A DNA stretch of 64,000 nucleotides from Stanieria cyanosphaera PCC 7437 (GTDB lineage: Bacteria > Cyanobacteriota > Cyanobacteriia > Cyanobacteriales > Xenococcaceae). The first letter of the stretch is position 1; each line of letters starts with the position of its first letter. The DNA lies in the NCBI RefSeq assembly GCF_000317575.1, contig NC_019748.1:2363199-2427198 (forward strand). The letters are read 5' to 3'. The notes below the pieces were generated by a model that did not search any database, was not told the DNA's origin, and was given only the letters and a program-made list of their open reading frames with translations. This document shows positions 8,021-17,419 of this stretch, piece by piece. The position numbers were made by a program, and so were the translations under genes.

Positions 8021-9211
8021 TTAAAAACTCGCCTCAATTGCCTCAACTAATCGATCAATCTCTTCAGGTAAAGTTAGATAATGAACACAGGCGCGAATGC
8101 AATCGGGATGATAAATAGTTCTGAGAAAAAATCCTTGAGCTTCTAAAGATTTGACTAAAGCGTCGTGATTAGGATTCTCTTTAATTTGAAAAGAAACCAA
8201 TCCTGATTGAGGGGGAGTATCTTTTAAACACTTAATTGCTTTAATTTGAGTTAATCTTTCCCACAGATAACTACTTAATTGACAAATTCTTTGATAGCGT
8301 GCTTTAGCATCACCCCATCGTTGATTAGTTGCGATCGCTTGTCTTAACCCTTCATATTCAGGATAAGCAGAAGTAGCAACTTCAAATTTTCTCCCGTCTT
8401 CTTTCCACTGTTGCGGTTGTCCCTGGGCATCGGTTTCTACGCCACGCCAACCAATAAAAGTCGGTTGCAGTTGACTAAAAGCTTCAGGACTAATATACAA
8501 TCCGCCTACTCCAGCAGGGCCACATAACCATTTATGCCCAGTAAAAGCATAATAATCTACTTGTAATTGAGGTAAATTTAAAGCCAAACAACCAACTGAC
8601 TGCGCCCCATCTACTAAGACTTGAATTTTGTTGTTACTCGCAGGATAAGTATGACAAAGTTGAACTATTTCTGCTAGAGGTAAAACTTGTCCCGTATTCC
8701 ATAACAAATGACTCAACACTACTAAACGAGTCTGAGGAGTAAGATGTTGCTCAATAATGGCGACAGGATCGCCTTGATTTAAAGTTTTTAAAATCGGACA
8801 AATAACTACTTCAACCCCAAAACGACGAGCAATTTCGCCGACAGTAGCAATTACTCCTGGATGTTCGCAATCAGTCATTAAAATTTGCTCACCCGCTTGC
8901 CAATTTATCCCCCAGAGTGGAATATTACAACCAGCAGTTACATTTTCTGCGATCGTAATTGTTTCGGGTGTAGTTGCTAATTCTTCGGCAATCGTGGTTC
9001 TTAAACGAGCAATATTTTTGCCAATCCAAGCATTAATTTCTACAGAAAATGGCCCCACTTGTTGAATATATTCATGAGCGTTCATAATTGCGTCTAAGGC
9101 AGGGCGAGCCATCATTCCTTGACCGCCAAAGTTAAAATAAGTTTTATTATGTAGTCCAGGAAACTGCTGTCGATGTTGTTCGATTGTAGTTGTCTGGAAA
9201 CTGCTAGTCAT
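8021..9211 (-). CDS. PLP-dependent class V aminotransferase, cystine/cysteine C-S lyase-like
   Basis: A 396-residue fold-type I PLP enzyme. YYAFTGHKWLCGPAGVGG places the Schiff-base lysine at about 227, with the cofactor aspartate in VLVDGAQSVG (about 201). Among class V enzymes, the opening (QFPGLHNKTYFNFGGQG), the GPAGVGGLYI block and the overall length most resemble C-DES, the cystine lyase of Synechocystis that releases persulfide for iron-sulfur assembly. It lacks the mobile active-site Cys loop expected of NifS/SufS desulfurases, as far as I can read. Ordinary kynureninase- or epimerase-like activities remain possible. It is a single gene convergent with the ferritin-like gene and divergent from the nuclease gene at 9376. 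Confidence 0.82.
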   Translation of the reverse strand: MTSSFQTTTIEQHRQQFPGLHNKTYFNFGGQGMMARPALDAIMNAHEYIQQVGPFSVEINAWIGKNIARLRTTIAEELATTPETITIAENVTAGCNIPLWGINWQAGEQILMTDCEHPGVIATVGEIARRFGVEVVICPILKTLNQGDPVAIIEQHLTPQTRLVVLSHLLWNTGQVLPLAEIVQLCHTYPASNNKIQVLVDGAQSVGCLALNLPQLQVDYYAFTGHKWLCGPAGVGGLYISPEAFSQLQPTFIGWRGVETDAQGQPQQWKEDGRKFEVATSAYPEYEGLRQAIATNQRWGDAKARYQRICQLSSYLWERLTQIKAIKCLKDTPPQSGLVSFQIKENPNHDALVKSLEAQGFFLRTIYHPDCIRACVHYLTLPEEIDRLVEAIEASF

Positions 9212-9375
9212 AATAATCAGGGATTGTGAATTTTTGTCAGTATATCTCGAATCAATAATTTTTTATCTCAAGCTAATCATAACGATTATTCTAGAAGCAA
9301 TCTGATGAACTACAGAATCTTAACCAAGACTGGACTTTATTGCAGCAATGTCGGCGGACGACTTACTAAAATGCC

Positions 9376-10884
9376 ATGATGCTATTAACCGATGAACAAA
9401 TCTTAAATTTCAAACGCTGTCGTCGCCGTACCTATTTAGATACTTATGGTAATCTTCAAGAAAAAGATGCGACTAAAGAGTTTTTGTTGAAGTTGAAAAA
9501 AGAACATCAAGCTCATATTAACAATGTGATAGCTTGTCTTGGTTTAAACTATCATCAACCGATCGCTTCCTCAACACAATGGTGGGATAAAGCTGCTGAA
9601 ACTCTTGCCTTAATGCAGCAAGGAGTAGATTGTATCTATGACGGAAAATTAGCTCTTAGGGCATTTAATTGGCGATCGCTTTGGGAAGACAATGTAGAAC
9701 ATTCTAACTCTACAGAAGAAATTGTTTTTTTGGCAAGTCCTACTTTACTGATCAAACAACCAGGTAGCTCTATTTTTGGTGATTGGGTTTATCTTCCAAT
9801 CAATGTTAAATTAGGTCGTCGTCCTAAACCAGAATACAAACTAATTGCTACTTTCCAGGCTCAAATTTTAGCGACTATTCAAGGAGTCTTACCCAGTCAA
9901 TCTCAACTGATTTTACGTCAACAAGATAGCTACTTGATAGACTTAGAATATTGGCTTCCGAAAATGCGAGCGATCGTAGCTGATTGTCTTGAAATGTTAT
10001 CAGTCGAAGCTGAACCAGAAGTATTTATATCTCGTCAGCGATGTAATTTATGTCATTGGTATAGTCATTGTTATAATCAAGCAAAATCTCAACAGCATTT
10101 GTCTTTAATTCCTGGAGTAACTCCTAAACGTTACGAATATCTAATTTCGATTGGAATTGAAACAGTTGAATCTCTGGCCGATTTAACTCATCGCAACCTT
10201 GAAGAAAACATTGGTACAGATATTGCTATTCAATTAAAAAAACAAGCACTAGCCATTTTACAACAACAACCAATCTTAAAATCTGAGCTTAATTCAGTCA
10301 TCAAAAAAACTATTACCCATGCAGGAATTGAATTATATTTTGATATTGAAGCTGAACCAGACCTTAATTTAGATTATCTTTTAGGCGTTTTAGTAGTAGA
10401 CAAACAAAATAAAAGCGAAAAATTCTATCCGTTTTTAGCAGAAAATCCAGAAAGTGAAAGAATTATTTGGCAACAATTTTTAGATTTAGTTAATCTTTAT
10501 CCTTACGCACCAATTTATCATTATTCTGAATACGAGGTAGATACAATTAAACGTCTCGGTAAACTTTACGGCACACAAAAAAAACACATTTTATCGATAA
10601 TATCTCGTTCGGTAGACTTACATTCTTTGATCACTAAATCAGTATTTTTACCTGTAGAAAATTATTCTTTAAAAACTTTAGCTAACTGGATAGGTTTTCA
10701 ATGGCGTGACCCTGGTGCTAGCGGAGATCAATGCGTATGTTGGTATGATGGATGGTTAACCACCAAGAATCGCTCTTTACTGGAAGCAATCTTACGTTAT
10801 AACGAAGATGATTGTCGTGCTACTCGTTATCTGAAAGATTGGTTAGTAGAATTTACTTTACAGTCTCCAATAACTAAAAATTGA
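9376..10884 (+). CDS. TM0106-family RecB/Cas4-like nuclease with DEDD exonuclease domain
   Basis: A 502-residue two-part nuclease. The first half is Cas4/RecB-like: four cysteines (15 in FKRC, then 223, 226 and 232 in CNLCHWYSHC) are spaced for an iron-sulfur cluster. A helix-hairpin-helix-like segment follows (LIPGVTPKRYEYLISIG, about 244-295). The second half is an RNase H-like DEDD exonuclease domain starting at IELYFDIEAEP (Asp323, Glu325) and ending with RYNEDDCRATRYL. This matches the TM0106 family of putative nucleases, with no established substrate. No CRISPR array or cas gene lies in the window, so the Cas4 resemblance is by fold only. It starts ATG ATG; the first ATG was kept. Confidence 0.87.
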   Translation: MMLLTDEQILNFKRCRRRTYLDTYGNLQEKDATKEFLLKLKKEHQAHINNVIACLGLNYHQPIASSTQWWDKAAETLALMQQGVDCIYDGKLALRAFNWRSLWEDNVEHSNSTEEIVFLASPTLLIKQPGSSIFGDWVYLPINVKLGRRPKPEYKLIATFQAQILATIQGVLPSQSQLILRQQDSYLIDLEYWLPKMRAIVADCLEMLSVEAEPEVFISRQRCNLCHWYSHCYNQAKSQQHLSLIPGVTPKRYEYLISIGIETVESLADLTHRNLEENIGTDIAIQLKKQALAILQQQPILKSELNSVIKKTITHAGIELYFDIEAEPDLNLDYLLGVLVVDKQNKSEKFYPFLAENPESERIIWQQFLDLVNLYPYAPIYHYSEYEVDTIKRLGKLYGTQKKHILSIISRSVDLHSLITKSVFLPVENYSLKTLANWIGFQWRDPGASGDQCVCWYDGWLTTKNRSLLEAILRYNEDDCRATRYLKDWLVEFTLQSPITKN

Positions 10885-11096
10885 GAACAAAATAATTGTT
10901 TTCAAATGAGTTAAATAAAATTCAATTTGAAGTTATGCAAAGAAGTTTGACAATATCGATCATTTGGCTATCTAAATAACTATTTTGAACAGAAAGCTAA
11001 GGTAAAGTGAATAGTATAAAGATCAAACAAGTGTAGAGAAAACAAACAACACTTTTTGCGTCTCTTAACCACCAAACCGATTAAGAGGTAATTGTA

Positions 11097-11330
11097 ATGA
11101 TGATCCCCATGTTTCCCTTACTATTATTGATAACTGCACTTGGAAGTATAATTTTATATTTACGTACTGCTCATGATATTTTTGGCGTATTGGCAGTAGG
11201 CACTACAATTGTTTGTTTGATTTGGGGACTAATTATTGCTCATTGGTCAATTCATTTACTGGCGTTGCTTGCTCTATTATTCATCAGGAAGCCTATTCCA
11301 CTAGGTAGTTTAGTTTCCGATCAAAAATAA
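11097..11330 (+). CDS. Small membrane protein upstream of psaC
   Basis: A 77-residue, very hydrophobic protein with two or three membrane segments (PLLLLITALGSIILYL, then VGTTIVCLIWGLIIAHW, then IHLLALLALLFI) and a short polar tail. TTAAGAGG lies about ten bases before the ATG pair and could be the ribosome binding site. I do not recognise a family. It precedes psaC by 141 bp on the same strand, so it may be read through into psaC or simply be a neighbour. Coding status rests on the hydrophobic pattern and the ribosome site. Confidence 0.65.
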   Translation: MMIPMFPLLLLITALGSIILYLRTAHDIFGVLAVGTTIVCLIWGLIIAHWSIHLLALLALLFIRKPIPLGSLVSDQK

Positions 11331-11471
11331 TTAAGCCAATTCCTGTTACAGAATTTGAAGTTATGTAGCTTTTTGCATGAGGGGAATCTTGCCATAAGGT
11401 AAACTAGCCCTTAATCCCGAAGAAATACCCTTACATAGGAGAACACTCGGTAAATAAGGAGCCGATATTAA

Positions 11472-11717
<246 letters not shown>

Positions 11718-12114
11718 AGATCGAAGAAAATTCGTCTACTCAAGACGGAAAGAGGTTTAAAATTGCTTAATTATATTTGGCAATGGTTGCCTCAGTTTTC
11801 TTTGATTTTGCCCAACCAATTATTAAAAGTGGCAATTATTAAGCTCACTTTATATTTTGTCACAATATAGTGTTGTTCAATTTTCCAATTATGCTGCTAT
11901 CAGTTTAGTTGGGAGTTGACGGCACTATTGTTTTTTGGCTCGATATCTAAAATTTAAATTTTGTTTTTAATTAAAGAAAGAGAAATTAACTGCATAAAAA
12001 CCAAAAAAAAACGTAAGAAACGATGAGGTCTAAGTTTCGCTGGTACAATTTAACATTATTTATTCTGAATTGGTAATTTTTTTTTAAGCAGTTATTTAGT
12101 TAAAATTATTAAAA
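11718..12114. other. Intergenic region psaC to DUF3747 gene
   Basis: About 400 AT-rich bases without a convincing gene. A short CGTCT/AGACG hairpin lies just after psaC at about 11735 but has no T-run. Long A and T runs (around 12000 and 12077) occupy the promoter zone of the downstream gene. No RNA gene was recognised. Confidence 0.5.
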
Positions 12115-13170
12115 ATGATGACATTTATTCAACGGACAAAATTATTAGCTTTAGCTTTAGGAGCGATCGCTCTTCCACTTTTTACCTCTACTTCCAAAGC
12201 AGTCGCTTTTGAAGAACAAGCAGTTAATTCAGGACAATTTTTAGCAGTAGCTGTGCCTTTTGGTTATAAAGAATATCGCTTAGAAATTATCGAGCAAATT
12301 CCTGGTAAACAACCTTGTTGGCAAGAAAGTGGTTCTGGTCCGGTTACAGTAAATTTGTTATTAAATAATTTTGACTATACAGGCAGTTGTAAGCGGATTA
12401 CCAACACTAATGGTTATACTCTCCGTCTCAACGGACAAGACGATGCAGTTTCCTATGTCAACAAAATAGTCGAACGCAATGGAGAACTACAATTAATTGC
12501 CTTTCACAAAGACCCCAAATTACCAGATTTAACTATTGGTAGAACTAAAGGATTAACTGCTAATGCGATGAGAGTTTTTCTTGAACCTGGTTGGCAAATC
12601 ACTAAAAGAGTTCACCAAGGACAAGTTGTCGATCATGTTTATTTAAGTGGTAATTCTACAACAGCTAATAATCCTGTTCCCTTTAATTTTAGTAATTCCA
12701 ATCTTAGTATCACTAGTCCAACTCCAAATAATCCCTCAGCTAGCTCTTTCCCTACTAATCCTCAAGCAGCAAATACAACAGTTAATCCAACTCCAGTACT
12801 AAGTGGCAGCACAATTATGGATGGAGTTTCGCAAGTATATCAAGGCGTTGTTAGTCCAATTTTAGGGTCAATCGTGGGAGGAGTGACTGGTGGTACTCCT
12901 CAAGCTACTAGTCAAGCTGCTTGTCAACCTGGTAGTGCGGTTTGGACTGATTCTGGTACAGCACAACAAGTAGCAGTACTAGCGGATGGAACAGTTCAGT
13001 TGGGTAATCAGCAGGTAAATATCAAACCAATCTTGACGAATAATGGTATTAATCCTGAACAGTTTTTATCCGGCCCTAATTCGGCGCAACTAGATTTTGA
13101 TGGTGATGGTGCAGTCGAAGAATTCAAAATTCAACAACCACCCCAAGCTTGTACCTCTACAGGTTATTAG
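12115..13170 (+). CDS. Secreted DUF3747 domain protein
   Basis: A 351-residue exported protein. Residues 1-31 form a signal peptide (LLALALGAIALPLFTSTSKAVA). The DUF3747 domain follows (about 32-180), recognisable by NSGQFLAVAVPFGYKEYRLEIIE, PCWQESGSG and TKGLTANAMRVFLEPGW. A Ser/Asn/Pro-rich linker (about 185-230) leads to a carboxyl region with a single Cys pair and a DFDGDGAVEEF segment that resembles a calcium-binding loop. Such proteins are widespread in cyanobacteria with unknown function; an envelope or surface role is inferred from the signal and linker. Two adjacent ATGs are possible starts. It is convergent with the SRPBCC gene; a short alternating (GC)5 run lies at 13196-13205. Confidence 0.85.
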   Translation: MMTFIQRTKLLALALGAIALPLFTSTSKAVAFEEQAVNSGQFLAVAVPFGYKEYRLEIIEQIPGKQPCWQESGSGPVTVNLLLNNFDYTGSCKRITNTNGYTLRLNGQDDAVSYVNKIVERNGELQLIAFHKDPKLPDLTIGRTKGLTANAMRVFLEPGWQITKRVHQGQVVDHVYLSGNSTTANNPVPFNFSNSNLSITSPTPNNPSASSFPTNPQAANTTVNPTPVLSGSTIMDGVSQVYQGVVSPILGSIVGGVTGGTPQATSQAACQPGSAVWTDSGTAQQVAVLADGTVQLGNQQVNIKPILTNNGINPEQFLSGPNSAQLDFDGDGAVEEFKIQQPPQACTSTGY

Positions 13171-13229
13171 CTTGAGTTGCGGGTTATTTAAACGAGCGCG
13201 CGCGCCAATGAAAATAGATACACTAACTA

Positions 13230-13670
13230 TCAAACTTTTGTTTTAAGAGCATAACTTTTAAATCTTTCCATATCAGCCATCAAAGTAGATTCAACAATTC
13301 TCCCCAAAAAAAGATTATCCATAATTTTGCCCAAAATCCCGGGGATACCATAGGCTACAGTTAACTTGACAATACTACTACCATGACGGTCATAAAATCT
13401 CACTGCACCTCGATTAGGTAAACCATCTACCGATTCCCATTGAATAATTTGACCAGGAACAAGTTTAACAATTCGAGATAACCAAGTAAAGTTAAAACCA
13501 CCACTAGCTAATTTCCAACGAGATAGTTCGGGATTATCTGCTAATACCTCAACCGAATCAATCCATTTCATCCAACGTGGCATTTGTTCTAAATCAGACC
13601 ACAGTCCCCATACAGTTTCGATGGGAACATCAACTTCTATTTGTACTGTATGTTCAAGCCAATCTGTCAT
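13230..13670 (-). CDS. SRPBCC (START/Coq10-like) family protein
   Basis: A 146-residue single-domain protein of the helix-grip superfamily: VQIEVDVPIETVWGLWSDLEQMPRWMKWI at the start, the WLSRIVKLVPGQIIQWES strand pair, and a long carboxyl helix. Such proteins bind a hydrophobic ligand in a central cavity, as in polyketide cyclases and Coq10. The sequence gives no ligand or enzymatic residues. No signal peptide is present, so it is cytoplasmic or membrane-associated. It is a single gene. Confidence 0.85.
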   Translation of the reverse strand: MTDWLEHTVQIEVDVPIETVWGLWSDLEQMPRWMKWIDSVEVLADNPELSRWKLASGGFNFTWLSRIVKLVPGQIIQWESVDGLPNRGAVRFYDRHGSSIVKLTVAYGIPGILGKIMDNLFLGRIVESTLMADMERFKSYALKTKV

Positions 13671-13978
13671 TAGAATTAAACTTATTTTAATTAATAAAGT
13701 AAAAATCGTTAAACGCGATTACGTATTGCACACGGTTTTCTAGCCGAAGGGCCTCGAAGAGAGCAAAATTCTCTGCTTCCCGTCAGCTTTGATTTTAAAT
13801 AAAGTTATTATCGCATTTTCAAAGCATAAGCCGGAAATGGTTTCAAGTCTGCTCTTAAATATATATTTTATAATCCTACCGAGAAACAATGCATTATATG
13901 AGGTCTTGTTGAATAGTTACACCTTAGTAATGATATTTTCTTAGAAAACAACAGTAATTCAGAGCAGTTACCAGTGAA
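13671..13978. other. Intergenic region with small-repeat debris
   Basis: 308 bases without a gene. The stretch 13715-13790 contains short GC-richer words (CGCGATTACG, GCCGAAGGGCCTCG, and a GAGAG...CTCTGC pair) resembling the small dispersed repeats at 18510 and 35789. The remainder is AT-rich and probably holds the promoter of the SRPBCC gene. Confidence 0.4.
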
Positions 13979-14884
13979 TTACGTTATTTTGACAATAGAT
14001 TGGCTAAACTCTTGGATTTTTTGCCAAACTAATTCTAATAAATTGCGATTATTGACATCAAACCATTCAATTTCGGGATAAGCTCTAAACCAAGTGCGCT
14101 GACGTTTAGCAAATTGACGAGTGTGCAAAATTGTTAAGTCTATCGCTTCAGCTAAAGAAATATCTCCTGCTAAATACTGTTTAATTTCGGCATAACCTAA
14201 AGTATTTAATAAAGGTAAATCTTGACCGTATTTTTGAATTAAATATGCTACTTCTTTTACTAATCCTAATTCGATCATTTGATGAGTTCTAATTGCGATG
14301 CGACGGTTCAATTCTTCCACTTCACCATCTAAACCAATTTGTAAAATAGGATAATCAGGGGGATTTTCTCCTTGTTGTTGGGAAATCGGCTTACCCGTGA
14401 CATAAAATACTTCTAAAGCTCTTAATGTTCTAACTTGATCGTTAGGATGAATTTTTTGTGCTGCGATCGCATCGACTTGAGTTAACCAAGCATATAGTTG
14501 AGTTTGTCCTAAAGTAATCAGTTGCGATCGCAATTCGGGTTGAGGCGATACTCTTGGTATTTTTAAGCCTTTAGTAATTGATTTGATATATAACCCAGTT
14601 CCTCCTACTAATAAAGGAGGATCGTTGGCAGCATCAGAAATTAAATTTTGTGCTTTTATTTGATATTCAGCTAAAGTAAAATTTTCCGTTGGTTCGCAAA
14701 TATCAATTAAGTAATGCGGTACTAATTTTTGTTCTGTAACTGAAGGTTTGGCTGTACCAATATTAAACTTTTGATACACTTGGCGAGAATCAGCACTAAT
14801 AATTATTGTATTGAGACGTTGAGCTAATTCTAGAGCTAATCTCGATTTACCACTAGCCGTAGCACCACAAATGACTATCAGCAT
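13979..14884 (-). CDS. miaA: tRNA dimethylallyltransferase
   Basis: Transfers a dimethylallyl group to N6 of adenosine 37 in tRNAs reading UNN codons. The 301-residue length is normal. The P-loop GATASGKSRLA (7-17), the SADSRQVYQKFNIGTAKP block with its catalytic Asp, and VGGTGLYIKSI are all present, as is the carboxyl HTRQFAKRQRTWFR. Start is ATG 14884, transcribed leftwards and alone. Confidence 0.97.
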   Translation of the reverse strand: MLIVICGATASGKSRLALELAQRLNTIIISADSRQVYQKFNIGTAKPSVTEQKLVPHYLIDICEPTENFTLAEYQIKAQNLISDAANDPPLLVGGTGLYIKSITKGLKIPRVSPQPELRSQLITLGQTQLYAWLTQVDAIAAQKIHPNDQVRTLRALEVFYVTGKPISQQQGENPPDYPILQIGLDGEVEELNRRIAIRTHQMIELGLVKEVAYLIQKYGQDLPLLNTLGYAEIKQYLAGDISLAEAIDLTILHTRQFAKRQRTWFRAYPEIEWFDVNNRNLLELVWQKIQEFSQSIVKIT

Positions 14885-15138
14885 TTTTAATGAAATAAAG
14901 TGTCAGACAGCTTAGTATTTTAGAGTAATTACGGTTATTTGACTAAGTATTAATTTGACCAAACTAATTTTATTGTTCACTTTAGTTCATCTTAGCTTTA
15001 AAAAAAGCTAGCTTTTTATCAAATTATAGTAAATTTTACTCGAATAAGTCGACAGTAAAAAAGCTGATAAGTTAGTTTTGAATAACTAAAAGAAAACTAT
15101 TCTTAAATCTAAGTATTTTACAACAAATATTATTAACT

Positions 15139-15549
15139 ATGATTGAACTACTTTATCTCGCTTCTCAAATTCAATGTGGTGCTAATAGTCCACTTATAAA
15201 TGTAAAAGTCGATGTTTATCATAATCAGGCTCTTGTCAAAACTATGTCATTAAATGAAAAAAGTTATTTCCCAGTTAATTCTCTCAACGATTTAACTTTT
15301 CAATATAGATTTGTTAATTCTAGTTGCACTCCTGCAACTCCTACTCAAGTAGTATTAGCTCCTCAAGATGCATTACCAGCCCTACCAGCAGCCTACGATC
15401 AACAATCTATTCAACAGTTACTAAATGGTTTAAATAGTTATGAAGAGCTTTTTTTAGTAGAGCTTGGCACTACTAATACAACTAGTTCTGCTTATGACTT
15501 ACAAGATGTAGTTTTTATCGTTAATAATAATCCTATACTTCCTGATTAA
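15139..15549 (+). CDS. Hypothetical protein, 136 residues
   Basis: I do not recognise a family. It has no signal peptide or membrane segment and two Cys (about 14 and 58). A beta-rich opening (LINVKVDVYHNQALVKTMSL) is followed by an Ala/Pro/Gln-rich middle (VVLAPQDALPALPAAYDQQS) and a polar end. Codon use resembles its neighbours and the ATG is preceded by an AT-rich 250-bp spacer. There is no clear ribosome binding site. It is likely a real but lineage-specific gene. Confidence 0.55.
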   Translation: MIELLYLASQIQCGANSPLINVKVDVYHNQALVKTMSLNEKSYFPVNSLNDLTFQYRFVNSSCTPATPTQVVLAPQDALPALPAAYDQQSIQQLLNGLNSYEELFLVELGTTNTTSSAYDLQDVVFIVNNNPILPD

Positions 15550-15689
15550 TTATATTGATTGAAATTTATTGTTAATAGTTTATGAAGTACAAAAATTAAT
15601 CAATTTTTCCAACTAAAGTAAAAAAAATATATATTGAGATTCCTAGTTTCTTAGGTAGTTAAATACATCAAGAAAAATTTTGTATTTAA

Positions 15690-17288
15690 TTACCTATTTT
15701 TTTTGCATAACCAGATTGTACTCAAACCTAATAAAACAATAGTTAACCAATCACCCCATTTAACATACAAAGTTTTAGTTTTTCTGCGATAAATAGTATC
15801 TGCATAAATTGCGTATTGATTAATTTGCGATCGCCATAGAGTATGTCCGCGAGGATCGACTATTGCGGAATACCCTGTATTAGTTGCTCTAGCTGCCCAT
15901 CGATCAGTTTCAATTGCACGCATGACATCCAAAGCATGATGTTGGGCAGGCATAGCTGAACTATAATGAGCATTATTAGAAGCTGTAATAATATACTCGC
16001 CTCCTGCTTTAGCTTGACGACGAAAATGTTCAGAAAAAGCTGACTCGTAACAAATTCCTGCGATCGCTCTTCCAAATGGAGTATCAAAGATTTGATTAGA
16101 TTTTCCTGGAACTAAATGAGCATCTAAAGGTGAAAGGCGATCGATAATTTTTCCTAAAACTGATTCAAAAGGAATATACTCTCCTAATGGAACTAATTTA
16201 AATTTATCGTATTGGCTATAGGTTTTGCCTGTACCAGTAAGCGTAAATAAACTATTAGTATAACTATTACCTTCTTTACCAAAAGCACCAACCCAAGCAG
16301 GAATTTTTTCTTTTAATACTGCTTGAGCAAAAGAAGTTTGATTATTAATAATATTCTCCCAATAAAAAGGTAATGCTGTTTCGGGAGTAAGAACAATATC
16401 AACTTTTTGTTTGGCTAATCTTTGATAACCTGTAGTGTAACCTTCAATTGCTTTGCGCCAGCCCGTAGGAGATAATTTGATTTCGTTAGGAATATTACCT
16501 TGAATAATGCCTACTTTAATAGCTTGTTGATTATCTAGATTAATAGGATATTGATAAAGCCAAAATCCAAATAAATGACAGATAAAAAATATTCCGAAGG
16601 GGAGAAAAAAAAATAAATTTTTTGAGTAGAGATTAGTAATTCTTTTTCTAATTAAAATTGCTTCGGCTAGGAAACCGTTGACGGCAACAATCCCGATGGT
16701 AATGGCACTAGCACCAGAGATTTTACCAAGTTGCAAAATAATTAAATTATTAGGACTTTGAGTAGAAGCAAGGGAAGTCCACCACAAAGGTGTATAACTC
16801 CATAAAGCTTCTAAACTACACCATAACGTTACGCCCAGTAAAACTTTTAAGCAAGAATTGCTAATATTTTGAGATTGAAAAAGATCATTAAACTTTTTAG
16901 TAATTATAGTCATCAACACCGACCAAGTAACTACTAAAGCTGTTCCCCAACAAGTAATAAATAACCAACAAAAAATAGCTATTAATAAACTAGCTAACCA
17001 AGGTACTCCCATCCAACTCATGGGATGAATACCAGTAATCCAAAATAAAGCTAATCCATAAAAACCAAATCCCCAAATTGAAGCAATTAAAATAGTTTGT
17101 GGTAAAGAATTTTTAAATTTAAAAAGTGCTAACCAAAGTGGAACTAAACCAATCCAAGCTAACCACCAGAAATTATTAGGTGCTGGTGCTAGTCCCATTA
17201 AAATCCCACCGACTAAACTAAAAATTAGCTTTTTTTTTAAAAGGAAACCAAGGTTTTCTTGAATTGTTTTACTATAAAATATTTGCAA
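15690..17288 (-). CDS. lnt: Apolipoprotein N-acyltransferase
   Basis: Adds the third acyl chain to the amino-terminal Cys of lipoproteins in the inner membrane. It has several membrane segments in residues 20-245, then a nitrilase-like CN-hydrolase domain with the Glu-Lys-Cys triad: Glu303 (LTPETALPF), Lys362 (YDKFKLVPLGEY) and Cys413 (GICYESAFSE). The 532-residue length is typical. The only early start is TTG (17288); the next Met is at residue 31, inside the first membrane segment. The TTG is therefore accepted, but the exact start is uncertain. It is followed 52 bases upstream of its start codon region by the potassium channel gene's end region on the same strand, so co-transcription is possible. 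Confidence 0.92.
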   Translation of the reverse strand: MQIFYSKTIQENLGFLLKKKLIFSLVGGILMGLAPAPNNFWWLAWIGLVPLWLALFKFKNSLPQTILIASIWGFGFYGLALFWITGIHPMSWMGVPWLASLLIAIFCWLFITCWGTALVVTWSVLMTIITKKFNDLFQSQNISNSCLKVLLGVTLWCSLEALWSYTPLWWTSLASTQSPNNLIILQLGKISGASAITIGIVAVNGFLAEAILIRKRITNLYSKNLFFFLPFGIFFICHLFGFWLYQYPINLDNQQAIKVGIIQGNIPNEIKLSPTGWRKAIEGYTTGYQRLAKQKVDIVLTPETALPFYWENIINNQTSFAQAVLKEKIPAWVGAFGKEGNSYTNSLFTLTGTGKTYSQYDKFKLVPLGEYIPFESVLGKIIDRLSPLDAHLVPGKSNQIFDTPFGRAIAGICYESAFSEHFRRQAKAGGEYIITASNNAHYSSAMPAQHHALDVMRAIETDRWAARATNTGYSAIVDPRGHTLWRSQINQYAIYADTIYRRKTKTLYVKWGDWLTIVLLGLSTIWLCKKNR

Positions 17289-17419
17289 GGATTTAAAATT
17301 ATTATTAAGAGCTTAAAGATTAAATTTTACAACATTTATAGTATGGCAGATTTGAATTAAGAGAGCGGTTGCACTTAAGGCGATCGCTATAATAAGATCA
17401 AGATAGAAAAAGTGATTGT

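Noticed and set aside
9376-10884. Cas4 of a CRISPR system
   Set aside because: The carboxyl DEDD domain and absence of arrays or cas genes point to the TM0106 family instead.
11730-11760. CGTCT/AGACG hairpin after psaC as terminator
   Set aside because: The stem is only five bases and no T-run follows; left as an unremarkable intergenic feature.
13196-13205. (GC)5 run as a functional Z-DNA element
   Set aside because: Ten bases between convergent genes is too little to claim more than a chance run.
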